From positions 45,244-109,243 of the IMG/VR virus record IMGVR_UViG_3300048687_000113: a stretch of DNA of 64,000 bases. One strand, written 5' to 3'. How positions within the stretch are numbered: the stretch's first letter is position 1; every line of letters begins with the position of its first letter. Positions 40,730 to 49,325 of the stretch are shown piece after piece. The translations under genes and the position numbers were made by a program. Source of the stretch: a virus. Below the pieces are notes generated by a model that searched no databases, had not been told where the DNA came from, and worked only from the letters and a program-made list of their open reading frames with translations.

Positions 40730-41915
40730 CACGTACAAGCCCCATCTGACGGCCTCGCAGCCCGCGTTGGAGAGCGGCGCGTGGCTGTCGAGCTTCGAGC
40801 TGTATCAGGCCGAGCAGGCGCACCAGGTCGCCGAGCTGACGGTGATGCACACCTACAACCCCGCGCTGCCCTCCCAGCAGTGGCGGACCCCGGCCGGGTC
40901 GGTGTGGGCGGAGAACACGCCGGTTCATCTGAAGTTCGGGTGGTGGGCGGACGACAGCGCCGACTGGTACGGGTACGTGGCCTCCTCCCGGGTGCTCGCC
41001 TCGGAGAGCGATCCCCGTTATGGGCACGCGGTGCAGATACCCGTGGTCTACACGCTCACCGGCACCAGCATGCTGACGCAGACCCGCCGCAACCGGACCT
41101 GGCGCGACACCTCGGCGTCCGCCATTGCGAGGACAGTGGCCTCCGAGTACAACCTTCAGCCGCGAGTCGACGGCTCCAGCGTGGTCTTCGCGCAGCAGAT
41201 GCAGTCCATGAGCGACTGGCAGTTCCTGTGCGACATCTCCGACCAGATCGGCTACCGCGTCTACGTGGACGGCACCGTGATGTGGTTCGTGGACCGCGAG
41301 ACGGTCATGCCGGCCTCCGACGGGAGCGTGCCTACGTTCCGGATGACTAAGGCGCCCGGGGCCATCGACACCTTGCGCGAGTTCTCGGCCGTCCTGGGCG
41401 ACACGGACCCCGCAGGAGGCGTCCGGGCGCGGTACCAGGCAGTGGCCTACAACCGCACCTCCAGCGTCCTCACACCGGCCACGTACTCCCAGAGCCGGAC
41501 CACTTTGCACGGGCAGCAGGTCGCGGCCCTCCTGGACCGGCAGTACGGCGACCGGCCGGCCGCGTCCTACAACCAGGCGAACCGGCTGCTGGCCGCCGAG
41601 TCGGACTGGCTGTGGGTCGAGGCCCGCGCGGAATCCAACGGGGACCCGCGCCTGAGGCCGGGCACACTCGTGGACCTCCAGGGCAACGCGGTCGGCGAGA
41701 GCAATCTGGGCCTGTGGATGGTGCGTTCCGCCGTCCACAAGATCAACATCAACCTGGTGTACCCGCAGAAGACGACGTACACCTCCACCCTCGTGCTCGG
41801 CCGCAACGACGCCCGCAAGTTGGACCTTCGGGTGCAGCAGCCGCCCGTGCATCCCGCGCCGACCGTCCTCGTCAACGGCCGCTGGCGGGCCGCGTACACG
41901 GGAGGGCTGACATGA
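40716..41915 (+). CDS. Baseplate hub protein, gpD/VgrG N-terminal-like
   Basis: A 399-aa protein from GTG at 40716. Residues 1-130 form a beta domain (WYGYVASSRVLASES). Later SASAIARTVASEYNLQP and MSDWQFLCDISDQIGYRVYVDG are the hallmark of phage late control gpD, T4 gp27 and VgrG hub domains. The C-terminus carries LRPGTLVDLQGNAVGE and a WMVRSAVHKI strand. It forms the central hub to which the spike binds. Confidence 0.85.
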   Translation: MAWRNTYKPHLTASQPALESGAWLSSFELYQAEQAHQVAELTVMHTYNPALPSQQWRTPAGSVWAENTPVHLKFGWWADDSADWYGYVASSRVLASESDPRYGHAVQIPVVYTLTGTSMLTQTRRNRTWRDTSASAIARTVASEYNLQPRVDGSSVVFAQQMQSMSDWQFLCDISDQIGYRVYVDGTVMWFVDRETVMPASDGSVPTFRMTKAPGAIDTLREFSAVLGDTDPAGGVRARYQAVAYNRTSSVLTPATYSQSRTTLHGQQVAALLDRQYGDRPAASYNQANRLLAAESDWLWVEARAESNGDPRLRPGTLVDLQGNAVGESNLGLWMVRSAVHKININLVYPQKTTYTSTLVLGRNDARKLDLRVQQPPVHPAPTVLVNGRWRAAYTGGLT

Positions 41916-42883
41916 CGGCTCTGTACGGGACCTACAGCGCCATCGTGGTCTCCGCCCAGGACCCGCAGCATCGCGGCCGGGCGCAACTGCGCATCCCCCA
42001 GATCATGGGGACGGCGGTGAGCGGCTGGGCAGTGCCGGTCACCCTCGGCGCGGTCCTGCCCGGCGACCAGGTGTACGTGATGTTCGACGGCGGCGACCGC
42101 TCGGTGCCGCTGTTTTGGCCTCAGCCGCGCGGCGGCGCACAGGGCTGGGTTCCACTGTCGCTGTCGGCCGGCTGGGCTCCTGGCATCAACGGGACGCCGT
42201 CGGCCCGCCTCGGCCAGGACGGCATGATCGAGCTGGCAGGGTCGATCACCACCGACACCCTCAGCGTCGGCGTCTCCACGAAGTTCTCGGCACTGCCCGG
42301 CGGCCTCGGCCGGCCGGTGCACCGGGTTATCCAGCCGGTCGCCACCGACTACCGCACCGCCTTCCGCTCCACGGTCGCGTTCGCCGAGTACCGCATCTCG
42401 CATTCGGTGACCTCCACGAGCTACGGCCCCGATGCCAACGGGCCCGTCGCCACGTTCGTCGCCCCCGGCAGCGGCGCCGCCGCCATCGTCTTCGGCGCAC
42501 ACGTACAGAACACGGTCAGCACAGGGCGTGCCGTAATGAGCCTCCAGGTCTCGGGAACCACCGGCGTGGTCGCCCCGGCCGACGACAACCACGCGGCGGA
42601 AGGCCAGAGCGCCAACAACGCCACCGTCGCCGGCTCCTACTTCCTGACCGGGCTCACCCCCGGCTCGACGTACACCGTCACCGCGATGTACCGCTCCGAC
42701 GGCACCAACAACTCGGCCACCTTCGACAACAAATGGATCACCGTGACGCCCACCGTCATGGACAACTCGCCGATGGCCCGCATCGCCGTCGAGACCAGCG
42801 GAGAGCTGCGCGCGCTCTTCGCCGCCTCGCACTATCCGCCGTACGCGGCCTCGCTGGACGGCGTGCGCGTGCGCGCCGTGTAA
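41912..42883 (+). CDS. Tail spike/hub protein with gp5-type OB domain
   Basis: A 323-aa protein; ATG at 41912 (ATGA overlap). The N-terminal 90 residues match the Phage_base_V/gp5 OB fold (YSAIVVSAQDPQHRGRAQLRIP; PGDQVYVMFDGGDRSVPLFW). The rest is beta-rich with an FN3-like module (LTGLTPGSTYTVTAMYRSD) and a C-terminal jelly-roll-like segment. It probably forms the cell-puncturing spike or its base. Confidence 0.8.
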   Translation: MTALYGTYSAIVVSAQDPQHRGRAQLRIPQIMGTAVSGWAVPVTLGAVLPGDQVYVMFDGGDRSVPLFWPQPRGGAQGWVPLSLSAGWAPGINGTPSARLGQDGMIELAGSITTDTLSVGVSTKFSALPGGLGRPVHRVIQPVATDYRTAFRSTVAFAEYRISHSVTSTSYGPDANGPVATFVAPGSGAAAIVFGAHVQNTVSTGRAVMSLQVSGTTGVVAPADDNHAAEGQSANNATVAGSYFLTGLTPGSTYTVTAMYRSDGTNNSATFDNKWITVTPTVMDNSPMARIAVETSGELRALFAASHYPPYAASLDGVRVRAV

Positions 42884-42896
42884 AGGAGAGAAGGCA

Positions 42897-43988
42897 GTGG
42901 CCTACCCGAACTTCCGCCACCTGGCAGCCGACAAGATCCTCGGCATCGACTACGACATCAAGAACCGCTACGGGTCGGGCACCTACCTGCTGCATGCCGC
43001 GATCCACGGCGGCGGCATCGAGCCGCCCACCTCCCAGCTCGCGGCCTACTGCGCCGGCGACGGCGCCTGGTACTCCTTCGAGGCCCTCAACGACCTCACC
43101 GCCCAGACCGTCAAACTGCCGGCCGTAGCCTTCGACGAGCCGTTCTGCGTCGTGAACGCCGGCAACTCCAGCCGGACCGTGGTGTGGCACGGCGTGGACG
43201 ACCAGCGCGAGGCCGAGCAGGTCACGTACATCAGCGGCGCCGACTCCGTGCTGGCCTCGCTGATCGTCCAGGAACTCGTCGCCGCCGGCTTCCAGACCGA
43301 CCGCGCCCCGGTCACGTTCGAGGGCGAGACCCCGCAGAACATCTGCAACCGCAACAAGGCTCGGGCAGGTGTCCAGCTCGACCTCTCCTACACCCTGCGC
43401 AAGTCGTTCTACGCGAGCGGGGACCTCTCCACGGCCGCCCTCTCCCAGCCCGACAACCGGCTGCCGGCCTTCTTCGCCTACGGCGACGCCATCCGCCGGG
43501 CCTGCGCCCAAGTCCCCCTGGCGAGCGACACCGACGACGTCCCGCCGGTCATCACCCAGCCGCGCACGCCCGCCAGCCAGGACGTCAGCACCGCCATGCG
43601 CACCCCCTTCGCCATCGACCACTCCGGCGGTGTCTCGGCCACCACCGACGAGCGCGAGCAGCTCGTGGACCGGGTGCACGCCCTGGTGGGCACGCTGCCC
43701 GGTGAGCGCGTCATGCGCGCCACCTACGGTGTGCCGACCTCGGCCTCCCTGTTCGCGATCAACCCGGAGATCGCCAATGATCAGTTGCAGCGGGCCGTCA
43801 TCGACGCCGTCGCGCAGTTCGAGCCGTCCGCCGTGGTCTCCGCCATCGTCGCCGACGTGAACGAGAACCTGGGCTCGGTCAACGTCAACGTCCAGGTGAG
43901 CCGCGCCGACGTGCCCGGCGCCGAGCGCGACAACACGCGGTCGGTCGGCGTCCTGGTGGGCGGCACCGTCATTTCCACTCCGGAGTAA
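42897..43988 (+). CDS. Poly-gamma-glutamate hydrolase / gp25 baseplate wedge fusion
   Basis: A 363-aa protein from GTG at 42897 with AAAGGAG upstream. Residues 1-185 match the phage poly-gamma-glutamate hydrolase family (PghP type): AIHGGGIEP with H37 and E42, AFDEPF, a second HG at H98 (VVWHGVDD), VTYISG, QNICNRNKARAGVQLDL and LRKSFY. Residues about 236-355 match gp25-type wedge proteins (LVDRVHALVGTLPGERVMR; TYGVPTSASLF; IVADVNENLGSVNVNVQVS). The enzyme is a zinc amidohydrolase cleaving gamma-glutamyl bonds of surface capsules; here it would be built into the baseplate. Confidence 0.88.
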   Translation: MAYPNFRHLAADKILGIDYDIKNRYGSGTYLLHAAIHGGGIEPPTSQLAAYCAGDGAWYSFEALNDLTAQTVKLPAVAFDEPFCVVNAGNSSRTVVWHGVDDQREAEQVTYISGADSVLASLIVQELVAAGFQTDRAPVTFEGETPQNICNRNKARAGVQLDLSYTLRKSFYASGDLSTAALSQPDNRLPAFFAYGDAIRRACAQVPLASDTDDVPPVITQPRTPASQDVSTAMRTPFAIDHSGGVSATTDEREQLVDRVHALVGTLPGERVMRATYGVPTSASLFAINPEIANDQLQRAVIDAVAQFEPSAVVSAIVADVNENLGSVNVNVQVSRADVPGAERDNTRSVGVLVGGTVISTPE

Positions 43989-44031
43989 TTAACGGGCATT
44001 CCGCCTGCCTCCGTAGAATCCCCTTATCAGG

Positions 44032-44062
44032 CCAGCACTCATTTCTCATTCGGTTCCGCTGG
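44032..44062 (+). promoter_or_regulatory. Late-gene leader hairpin 6
   Basis: CCAGC/GCTGG stem around a 21-nt loop (ACTCATTTCTCATT, CGGTTCC), 25 bases before GTG 44088. Confidence 0.65.
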
Positions 44063-44087
44063 AGGAAACCGAGAGGAAGTGTGTGCC

Positions 44088-45611
44088 GTGGCAGTCGACA
44101 GCGGGTCCGTTGCGCAGATCGACTACACCTCCCGCGATTTCACGGGCTATCGCGACTCGCTGCTCCAGTACGCAACGCAGATCCTGCCGGAATGGACGAG
44201 CCGCTCACCCGCCGATTTCGGCGTGGTGATGGTGGAACTTTTCTCCTACGTCGGCGACATCATCAGCTTCTATCAGGACAGGATCGCCGACGAATCCTTC
44301 CTCGCCACCGCCACCCAGCGCTCCAGCGTGGTGGCCATCTCCCAGCAGCTCGGATACCAGCCGCACCCCGCGATCCCCGCGACCGGACAGGTGGCCTTCT
44401 CGCCCGCTCCCGGCCTGGTCTCCCCGGTCACGCTCGACGCCGGCACCCAGGTGATCACGGAATACCTACCGAGCCTGGACCGGCCCATCGTCTACGAGCT
44501 GACCTCTCCCGTCGTCGTGCCGGCCTACACCACTCCCGTGCCGCAGGTCGTCGGTCTGGTCGCCGAGGGGGCCACCCAGGGCGACCGCAGTCTGGTGCTG
44601 TACCCCTCGACGTCGGGTGAGGCCGGCTCCACGGTCCGCGTCGAGGACATCGGCACCTCGGACGGCACCAAGTCGCAGACCTTCGCCCTGGCCCAGTCCC
44701 AGGCGCTGCTCGACACGGTGCGCATCTTCCTCGATGACGGGGTGGGCGGCACCGAGTGGACACGAGTCTCCGACTTCCTCCTGGTGCGCGACAGCGACCT
44801 CGTTTTCACCGCCGAGACCGACGACCAGGGCGTCACTCACGTGACGTTCGGCGACGGGACCAACGGAGCGCTGCCGGCCACCGGCATCAAGCTCACGGCG
44901 GCATACCGGACCGGGGGCGGCTCGTACGGCAACATCCCGCAGGGTTCGATCATCGATCTCGCCGATGCGCTGCCCGGCGTCGTGGTGGCCGGCTCCGCCC
45001 CGATGGCCGGCGGCGCGGACGAGGAGCCGACCGACCAGGTCCGGGAGAACGCCCCGCGCTTGTTCCGCACGCAGGGCCGGGCGGTCTCCGCCCAGGACTA
45101 CGCGGACCTGGCCCTGGCCGTGCCCGGCATCGCCGACGCCCGTGCCGTGGTCCGCTCGTCCAGCGCCGTGACCATCTATGTCGTCGGCCCGAACAACATC
45201 CTCCCGAGCGAAGGCCAGAGAGACTCCGTCGCCCAGTACGTGCAGGACCGCGCCCTGTCGGGGGTCGTGGTCAACGTGGTCAACGGCTCGCTGATCCCGG
45301 TGAACATCGGCTCCAGCACCGCGCCCGTGCTCCTGTCGGTACTGCCGCGCTATCGCCGCGACACGGTGAAGCTCGCGGTGCAGCAGGCCGTTCAGAAGGT
45401 CTTCACGCCTCCCGAGACCACGCTTTCCTCCCGTATCTCGATTTCGCACCTCTACAAGGCCATTCAGCAGGTCGCGGGCGTCGACTGGGCCGTCATTCAG
45501 CTCATGGCCCGCTCCGATCTCCCGCAGTCCGGCACCGCCGATGTCGTCTGCCGCGACAACGAAATCCCGATCGTCGGCAACGTCGTGATCACCGCCAGCG
45601 GCGGAGTATAG
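44088..45611 (+). CDS. Baseplate J-like wedge protein
   Basis: A 507-aa protein. GTG at 44088 is nine bases after GAGGAA; an in-frame GTG at 44079 is too close to it. The sequence fits gp47/J-type wedge proteins: YTSRDFTGYRDSLLQYA, FGVVMVELFSYVGDIISFYQDRIADESFLATA, GTAPxx beta region, FGDGTNGALPATG, DQVRENAPRLFRTQGRAVSAQDYADLA in pieces, and a C-terminal DIAI-like region. It forms the wedge ring that triggers contraction. Confidence 0.92.
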   Translation: MAVDSGSVAQIDYTSRDFTGYRDSLLQYATQILPEWTSRSPADFGVVMVELFSYVGDIISFYQDRIADESFLATATQRSSVVAISQQLGYQPHPAIPATGQVAFSPAPGLVSPVTLDAGTQVITEYLPSLDRPIVYELTSPVVVPAYTTPVPQVVGLVAEGATQGDRSLVLYPSTSGEAGSTVRVEDIGTSDGTKSQTFALAQSQALLDTVRIFLDDGVGGTEWTRVSDFLLVRDSDLVFTAETDDQGVTHVTFGDGTNGALPATGIKLTAAYRTGGGSYGNIPQGSIIDLADALPGVVVAGSAPMAGGADEEPTDQVRENAPRLFRTQGRAVSAQDYADLALAVPGIADARAVVRSSSAVTIYVVGPNNILPSEGQRDSVAQYVQDRALSGVVVNVVNGSLIPVNIGSSTAPVLLSVLPRYRRDTVKLAVQQAVQKVFTPPETTLSSRISISHLYKAIQQVAGVDWAVIQLMARSDLPQSGTADVVCRDNEIPIVGNVVITASGGV

Positions 45612-45622
45612 GAGCCCAGGCC

Positions 45623-46399
45623 ATGCCCGCTGTCTACCCCCTGAATGTGCGCGCCTTCACGCCGAAGACCGACAATGTCGACGTCATCTGGGCCGCCCAC
45701 GTCAATGACCTCCAAAACGAGGTGTCCGCCGTCGAGCGCACCGTGGGCGCGAATCCCCATGCGTGGGGCGGCTGGTGGCCGAGCGGAAATACGAGCTGGC
45801 CGCCGAAGACCGGCACTTTCACGGTGAAGACACCCGCACCGGTACCCAACTTCGGTGCGGGAAAGATCTATTCGTCGGTGTCCGACCGCCTCAAGGCCGT
45901 GCAGCAGCAGACGACCTGGCTGACCTTGATGACATCGCTGCTGGCGGGGCAGTCCGGGCAGAAGCCCGCCCCGCCGCCGGCCGCCGTGATCCGGGCGCCG
46001 GGACTCAAGGTCCCCACAGGCGAGGGCGCGTGGACCCCCATGCGATGGGGTGCGGCCGATTACGACCCGAACAAGATGTACCACGGGGGCAGTTCCATTT
46101 ACGCGCCGCAGAGCGGCTTTTGGGACATCACCGTGAATATCTGGGGCGACTCCACGGTGAGGAAGGCCAACGATCTGCACTTCTTCCATGTGCGGCTCAT
46201 GCGCGGAAATGATGAGGTGGCCGGCCAGGACTCGATGGTGGAAACCCAGACGTGGATTCGCCATCGCATCAACCTGGCCTGGCAGGGCCGTTGGAATGCG
46301 GGGGTGCCGATGCAGGTCCAGGTGAGCCAGCACGGCGCCGTCGATAAGACGGTCGACGCCAACGCCAGCATTTCGCTGTCGTTCGTGCGCTCGTACTGA
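45623..46399 (+). CDS. Baseplate-associated beta-sandwich protein
   Basis: A 258-aa protein; ATG at 45623. An N-terminal segment (VDVIWAAHVNDLQNEVSAVER) is helical and typical of virion-anchoring regions. The C-terminal half (YHGGSSIYAPQSGFWDITV; FFHVRLMRGNDEVAGQD; SISLSFVRSY) is C1q/TNF-like or jelly roll. Probably a trimeric baseplate or fibre component. Confidence 0.65.
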   Translation: MPAVYPLNVRAFTPKTDNVDVIWAAHVNDLQNEVSAVERTVGANPHAWGGWWPSGNTSWPPKTGTFTVKTPAPVPNFGAGKIYSSVSDRLKAVQQQTTWLTLMTSLLAGQSGQKPAPPPAAVIRAPGLKVPTGEGAWTPMRWGAADYDPNKMYHGGSSIYAPQSGFWDITVNIWGDSTVRKANDLHFFHVRLMRGNDEVAGQDSMVETQTWIRHRINLAWQGRWNAGVPMQVQVSQHGAVDKTVDANASISLSFVRSY

Positions 46400-46409
46400 G
46401 GGGGCCGGC

Positions 46410-49325
46410 ATGGGCGTCTACGAACTCGACATTTACGCGAAGACCCTCTACGGGGCGCCACTCTTCTTGGCGTTCGATTCCAACGTCACGGTGGAGCAGC
46501 GTGGTTACGGCGCTCTGGAGGTCGCATGGGACACCCCGGTCCAGGCTGCCGCGTCGCAGATTCTCGCCGGGGTGAAGCCCTGGACCAAGCTCCGCCTGGT
46601 GCGCAACTCCTACGGAATTCCCGACGCCGAGGATGACGGTTGGGTCATCCTGGAGACTTCTGCCGGATCGGATGCCAACACTTTCCTGGACGACACCACG
46701 GTTCCCGGACGGGTCTACTACTACGGGGTCTTCGTCTCGACCGCGCCGGACACGTGGAACTCGACGGTCACCTATTACCCGGGGGACCTCGTCTCCTACA
46801 ACTCCAGCATTTACACGGCGATCCAGGTCGGCCCGAGCGGCGCCCCCGACCTCAGTCCGACGTACTGGAGCCTGTCGCCCGTCACCGAGCAGTGGATGCG
46901 TTGCGGCGGCGGAGTCGGGCTCGCTGTGAGGGACTTCGGCAACAGCCTCCTTCTGTACGACCACATTCCTCGGCCCTACAAGGTGGAGACGGTCGAGTCG
47001 ACCGCGTCGACCATTCCCGTCAACGACCAACTCAAGCGTTTCTGCACGCTGTTCGGCTATTTCTTCGACGTCATGAAGACCGAGAACGACCAACTCCTGC
47101 GCCTGAACGATGTGCAGCGGTGTACGGACCGCCAAATCGGCCTGATAGCGCAGCAGATGGGGATTGCGGACCGCCTTCCGTCACTGCCGGAGCTTCGCCG
47201 CACCTATGTCCGGGACGCGGCCCTCATTCAGCGCGACCGGGGCAGTACCTCCTCAACGGCCGATCTGGTGAAGGCAGTTACCGGCTGGGACGCAGACGTA
47301 TCCATTGGCTACAACGAACTGCACGACCTGGACGAAGCGTCCTTCTCCAGCCCCACCTATCCCACCTGGGCGCGCGACACCGTCTACTCCACGACGGCCG
47401 GCAGCCAGCTCTATTCGGACATCGTCCAGTACAACGGCGACCTGTACGCCGCGATCGGGACGCCTCGCCGCGAGTCGGCCTACCTCTCCTACACCGCGTC
47501 CAACCCCACACGGACCGGCAGTGGCGTCATCGTGCGCGACCCCGACCGTGTCGCCGATCCCTACCCCGGCTACGTCCATCTCGACAACGCCGCGATCGGG
47601 GACACTCTCACCTTCATGTTCACCGCTGCCAGCGGCGGTGCCGGCGCGTACAACGTGCTCCTGGTGGCCGTCGCCGATCCGGCCGGCGGCATCATCACGG
47701 CGAAGGTCAACGGGGTCTCCGCGACCATGGCGCCGCTGGACCTGTACAGCCCGGCGCGGCAGCTCATCCCCATCCAACTCGTGGGGAACTTCAACCTGAC
47801 CGCGACCGGCAACACCCTGACCCTCACCGTGACCGGGAAGAACGCGCTCTCGACCGGGTACGGGATCACCGCCAGCCATTGGATGCTCCAGGGCAGTGGG
47901 ATCAACCTGAACGTCCCCCCGACAGGCCACGCGCAGTCCGCCACTTATTGGCAGGCCCTGACGCCCAACACGCTCCAGGACACTCTCACTGAGCAGAATC
48001 CGCTCACCGGCGGATACGGGAGCTGGAACCTGAGCCTGCCCACCGGGGTCGTCAATCCCGATGTCTCGTCCGGAGTGAACCCGGACTGGTGGATCTCTCC
48101 GCAGGGGGCCCGTTCCGGGACCAGCAGCCCCGGCACCGGCAACTCCCTCAACTACACAGCGAAGACCACCTCAGGCACCCGCGAGGTCTACCTGGCCGGC
48201 CTGATCCGAGCCGGTGCATGGGACTCCACGAACACGTACGCCCCCGGCCAGGCAGTGACCTGGAACCCCTTGGGCTGGAGCAAGCCACCCGTCTACGTGG
48301 CCAAGGCCCAGTCCGTGGGCAAGCAGCCGGACCTCAACCCCTCGAAGTGGGAGTTCACCTCCTACACACCGAACACGTCGCCCGAGCCGAGCCGGATCAT
48401 CACCGACTGCGTCCACACGCCGAAGGTCGTCTCCTGGTCCTCGACCCGGACATACGCCAAGGGAGACCGGGTGGCCTGGCGCGGCCACCTGTACGAGGCC
48501 GCGCTTCCCTCACTCGGGATCTTTCCCAGCGGCTACAACACGGACAGCCGGTGGTGGCGGTGGTGCGGGCTGAATTCGCAGCGCTACACCTTCACGCTCT
48601 ACCACAACCGGAGCGCCACGGCGGCAGGAGCCGACGTCCGCCTCTTCGCGAACTTCTACGACTCCAACGGCGGTTTCGGCGGCAGCGGCTTCCTCACCTC
48701 GGACGCCCAACTCCTCTACGACCGCTTCGAGTTGCCGGACCAGACCTACCCCAGTGGCACCGGCAGCCCGCCGGCCGGCTACGTGAAACCCGCCCTCGGA
48801 CAGATGGGTGTCCCCATCCCGTGGAACGTCTCGCGGGGGAACTGGACCAATGCGCGCGGTGTCGTGCGCCCGACGAGCTGGAGTTCTGCGGCCACGCTGG
48901 AGCGCAAGGTGGGGCGCGCCCTGTGGTTCAACCGGAGCTGGGTCTACGACCCCGTCCCCGCCGGACAGACGGGCGAGCAGGCGCACGTGACGTTCATGTC
49001 CGCCCCCGACGACAGCGCCGGCGTCCTGGAGCACGGCATCGTCTTCCGCTACGGCGCGAACGCGTACTGGCTCGCCTCTCGCGACCGGCTGACCTACACC
49101 ACGTTCACCGTGGTCTCCGGAGCCGTCACCGACGTCACGACCACGGTCCTCGCCACCTGGACACCGGTGAAGTCCGGCGAGCGCTTCCGCGTCGCCAACC
49201 GCACCGGCGACATGGTCGTGACAGCCCGTATCCCCGGCCAGCCGTGGCGCACGCTCGCGGCCGTCAGCGACACACGCAACAACACCGCCGTCGGCTGGGG
49301 TCTTCTGGAAAGGGTCCGCCCATGA
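46410..49325 (+). CDS. Large tail protein, P2 gpI-like plus carbohydrate-binding modules
   Basis: A 971-aa protein; ATG at 46410. Residues about 195-310 resemble P2-type tail protein I (FCTLFGYFFDVMKTENDQL; RRTYVRDAALIQRDRGSTS; DLVKAVTGWD). At least three short CBM5/12-like modules occur: YYPGDLVSYNSSIYTA, YAPGQAVTWNPLGW and YAKGDRVAWRGHLYEA. The C-terminus has a LamG-like region. It links baseplate wedges to host-surface recognition. It overlaps the next gene by 4 bases. Confidence 0.8.
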   Translation: MGVYELDIYAKTLYGAPLFLAFDSNVTVEQRGYGALEVAWDTPVQAAASQILAGVKPWTKLRLVRNSYGIPDAEDDGWVILETSAGSDANTFLDDTTVPGRVYYYGVFVSTAPDTWNSTVTYYPGDLVSYNSSIYTAIQVGPSGAPDLSPTYWSLSPVTEQWMRCGGGVGLAVRDFGNSLLLYDHIPRPYKVETVESTASTIPVNDQLKRFCTLFGYFFDVMKTENDQLLRLNDVQRCTDRQIGLIAQQMGIADRLPSLPELRRTYVRDAALIQRDRGSTSSTADLVKAVTGWDADVSIGYNELHDLDEASFSSPTYPTWARDTVYSTTAGSQLYSDIVQYNGDLYAAIGTPRRESAYLSYTASNPTRTGSGVIVRDPDRVADPYPGYVHLDNAAIGDTLTFMFTAASGGAGAYNVLLVAVADPAGGIITAKVNGVSATMAPLDLYSPARQLIPIQLVGNFNLTATGNTLTLTVTGKNALSTGYGITASHWMLQGSGINLNVPPTGHAQSATYWQALTPNTLQDTLTEQNPLTGGYGSWNLSLPTGVVNPDVSSGVNPDWWISPQGARSGTSSPGTGNSLNYTAKTTSGTREVYLAGLIRAGAWDSTNTYAPGQAVTWNPLGWSKPPVYVAKAQSVGKQPDLNPSKWEFTSYTPNTSPEPSRIITDCVHTPKVVSWSSTRTYAKGDRVAWRGHLYEAALPSLGIFPSGYNTDSRWWRWCGLNSQRYTFTLYHNRSATAAGADVRLFANFYDSNGGFGGSGFLTSDAQLLYDRFELPDQTYPSGTGSPPAGYVKPALGQMGVPIPWNVSRGNWTNARGVVRPTSWSSAATLERKVGRALWFNRSWVYDPVPAGQTGEQAHVTFMSAPDDSAGVLEHGIVFRYGANAYWLASRDRLTYTTFTVVSGAVTDVTTTVLATWTPVKSGERFRVANRTGDMVVTARIPGQPWRTLAAVSDTRNNTAVGWGLLERVRP

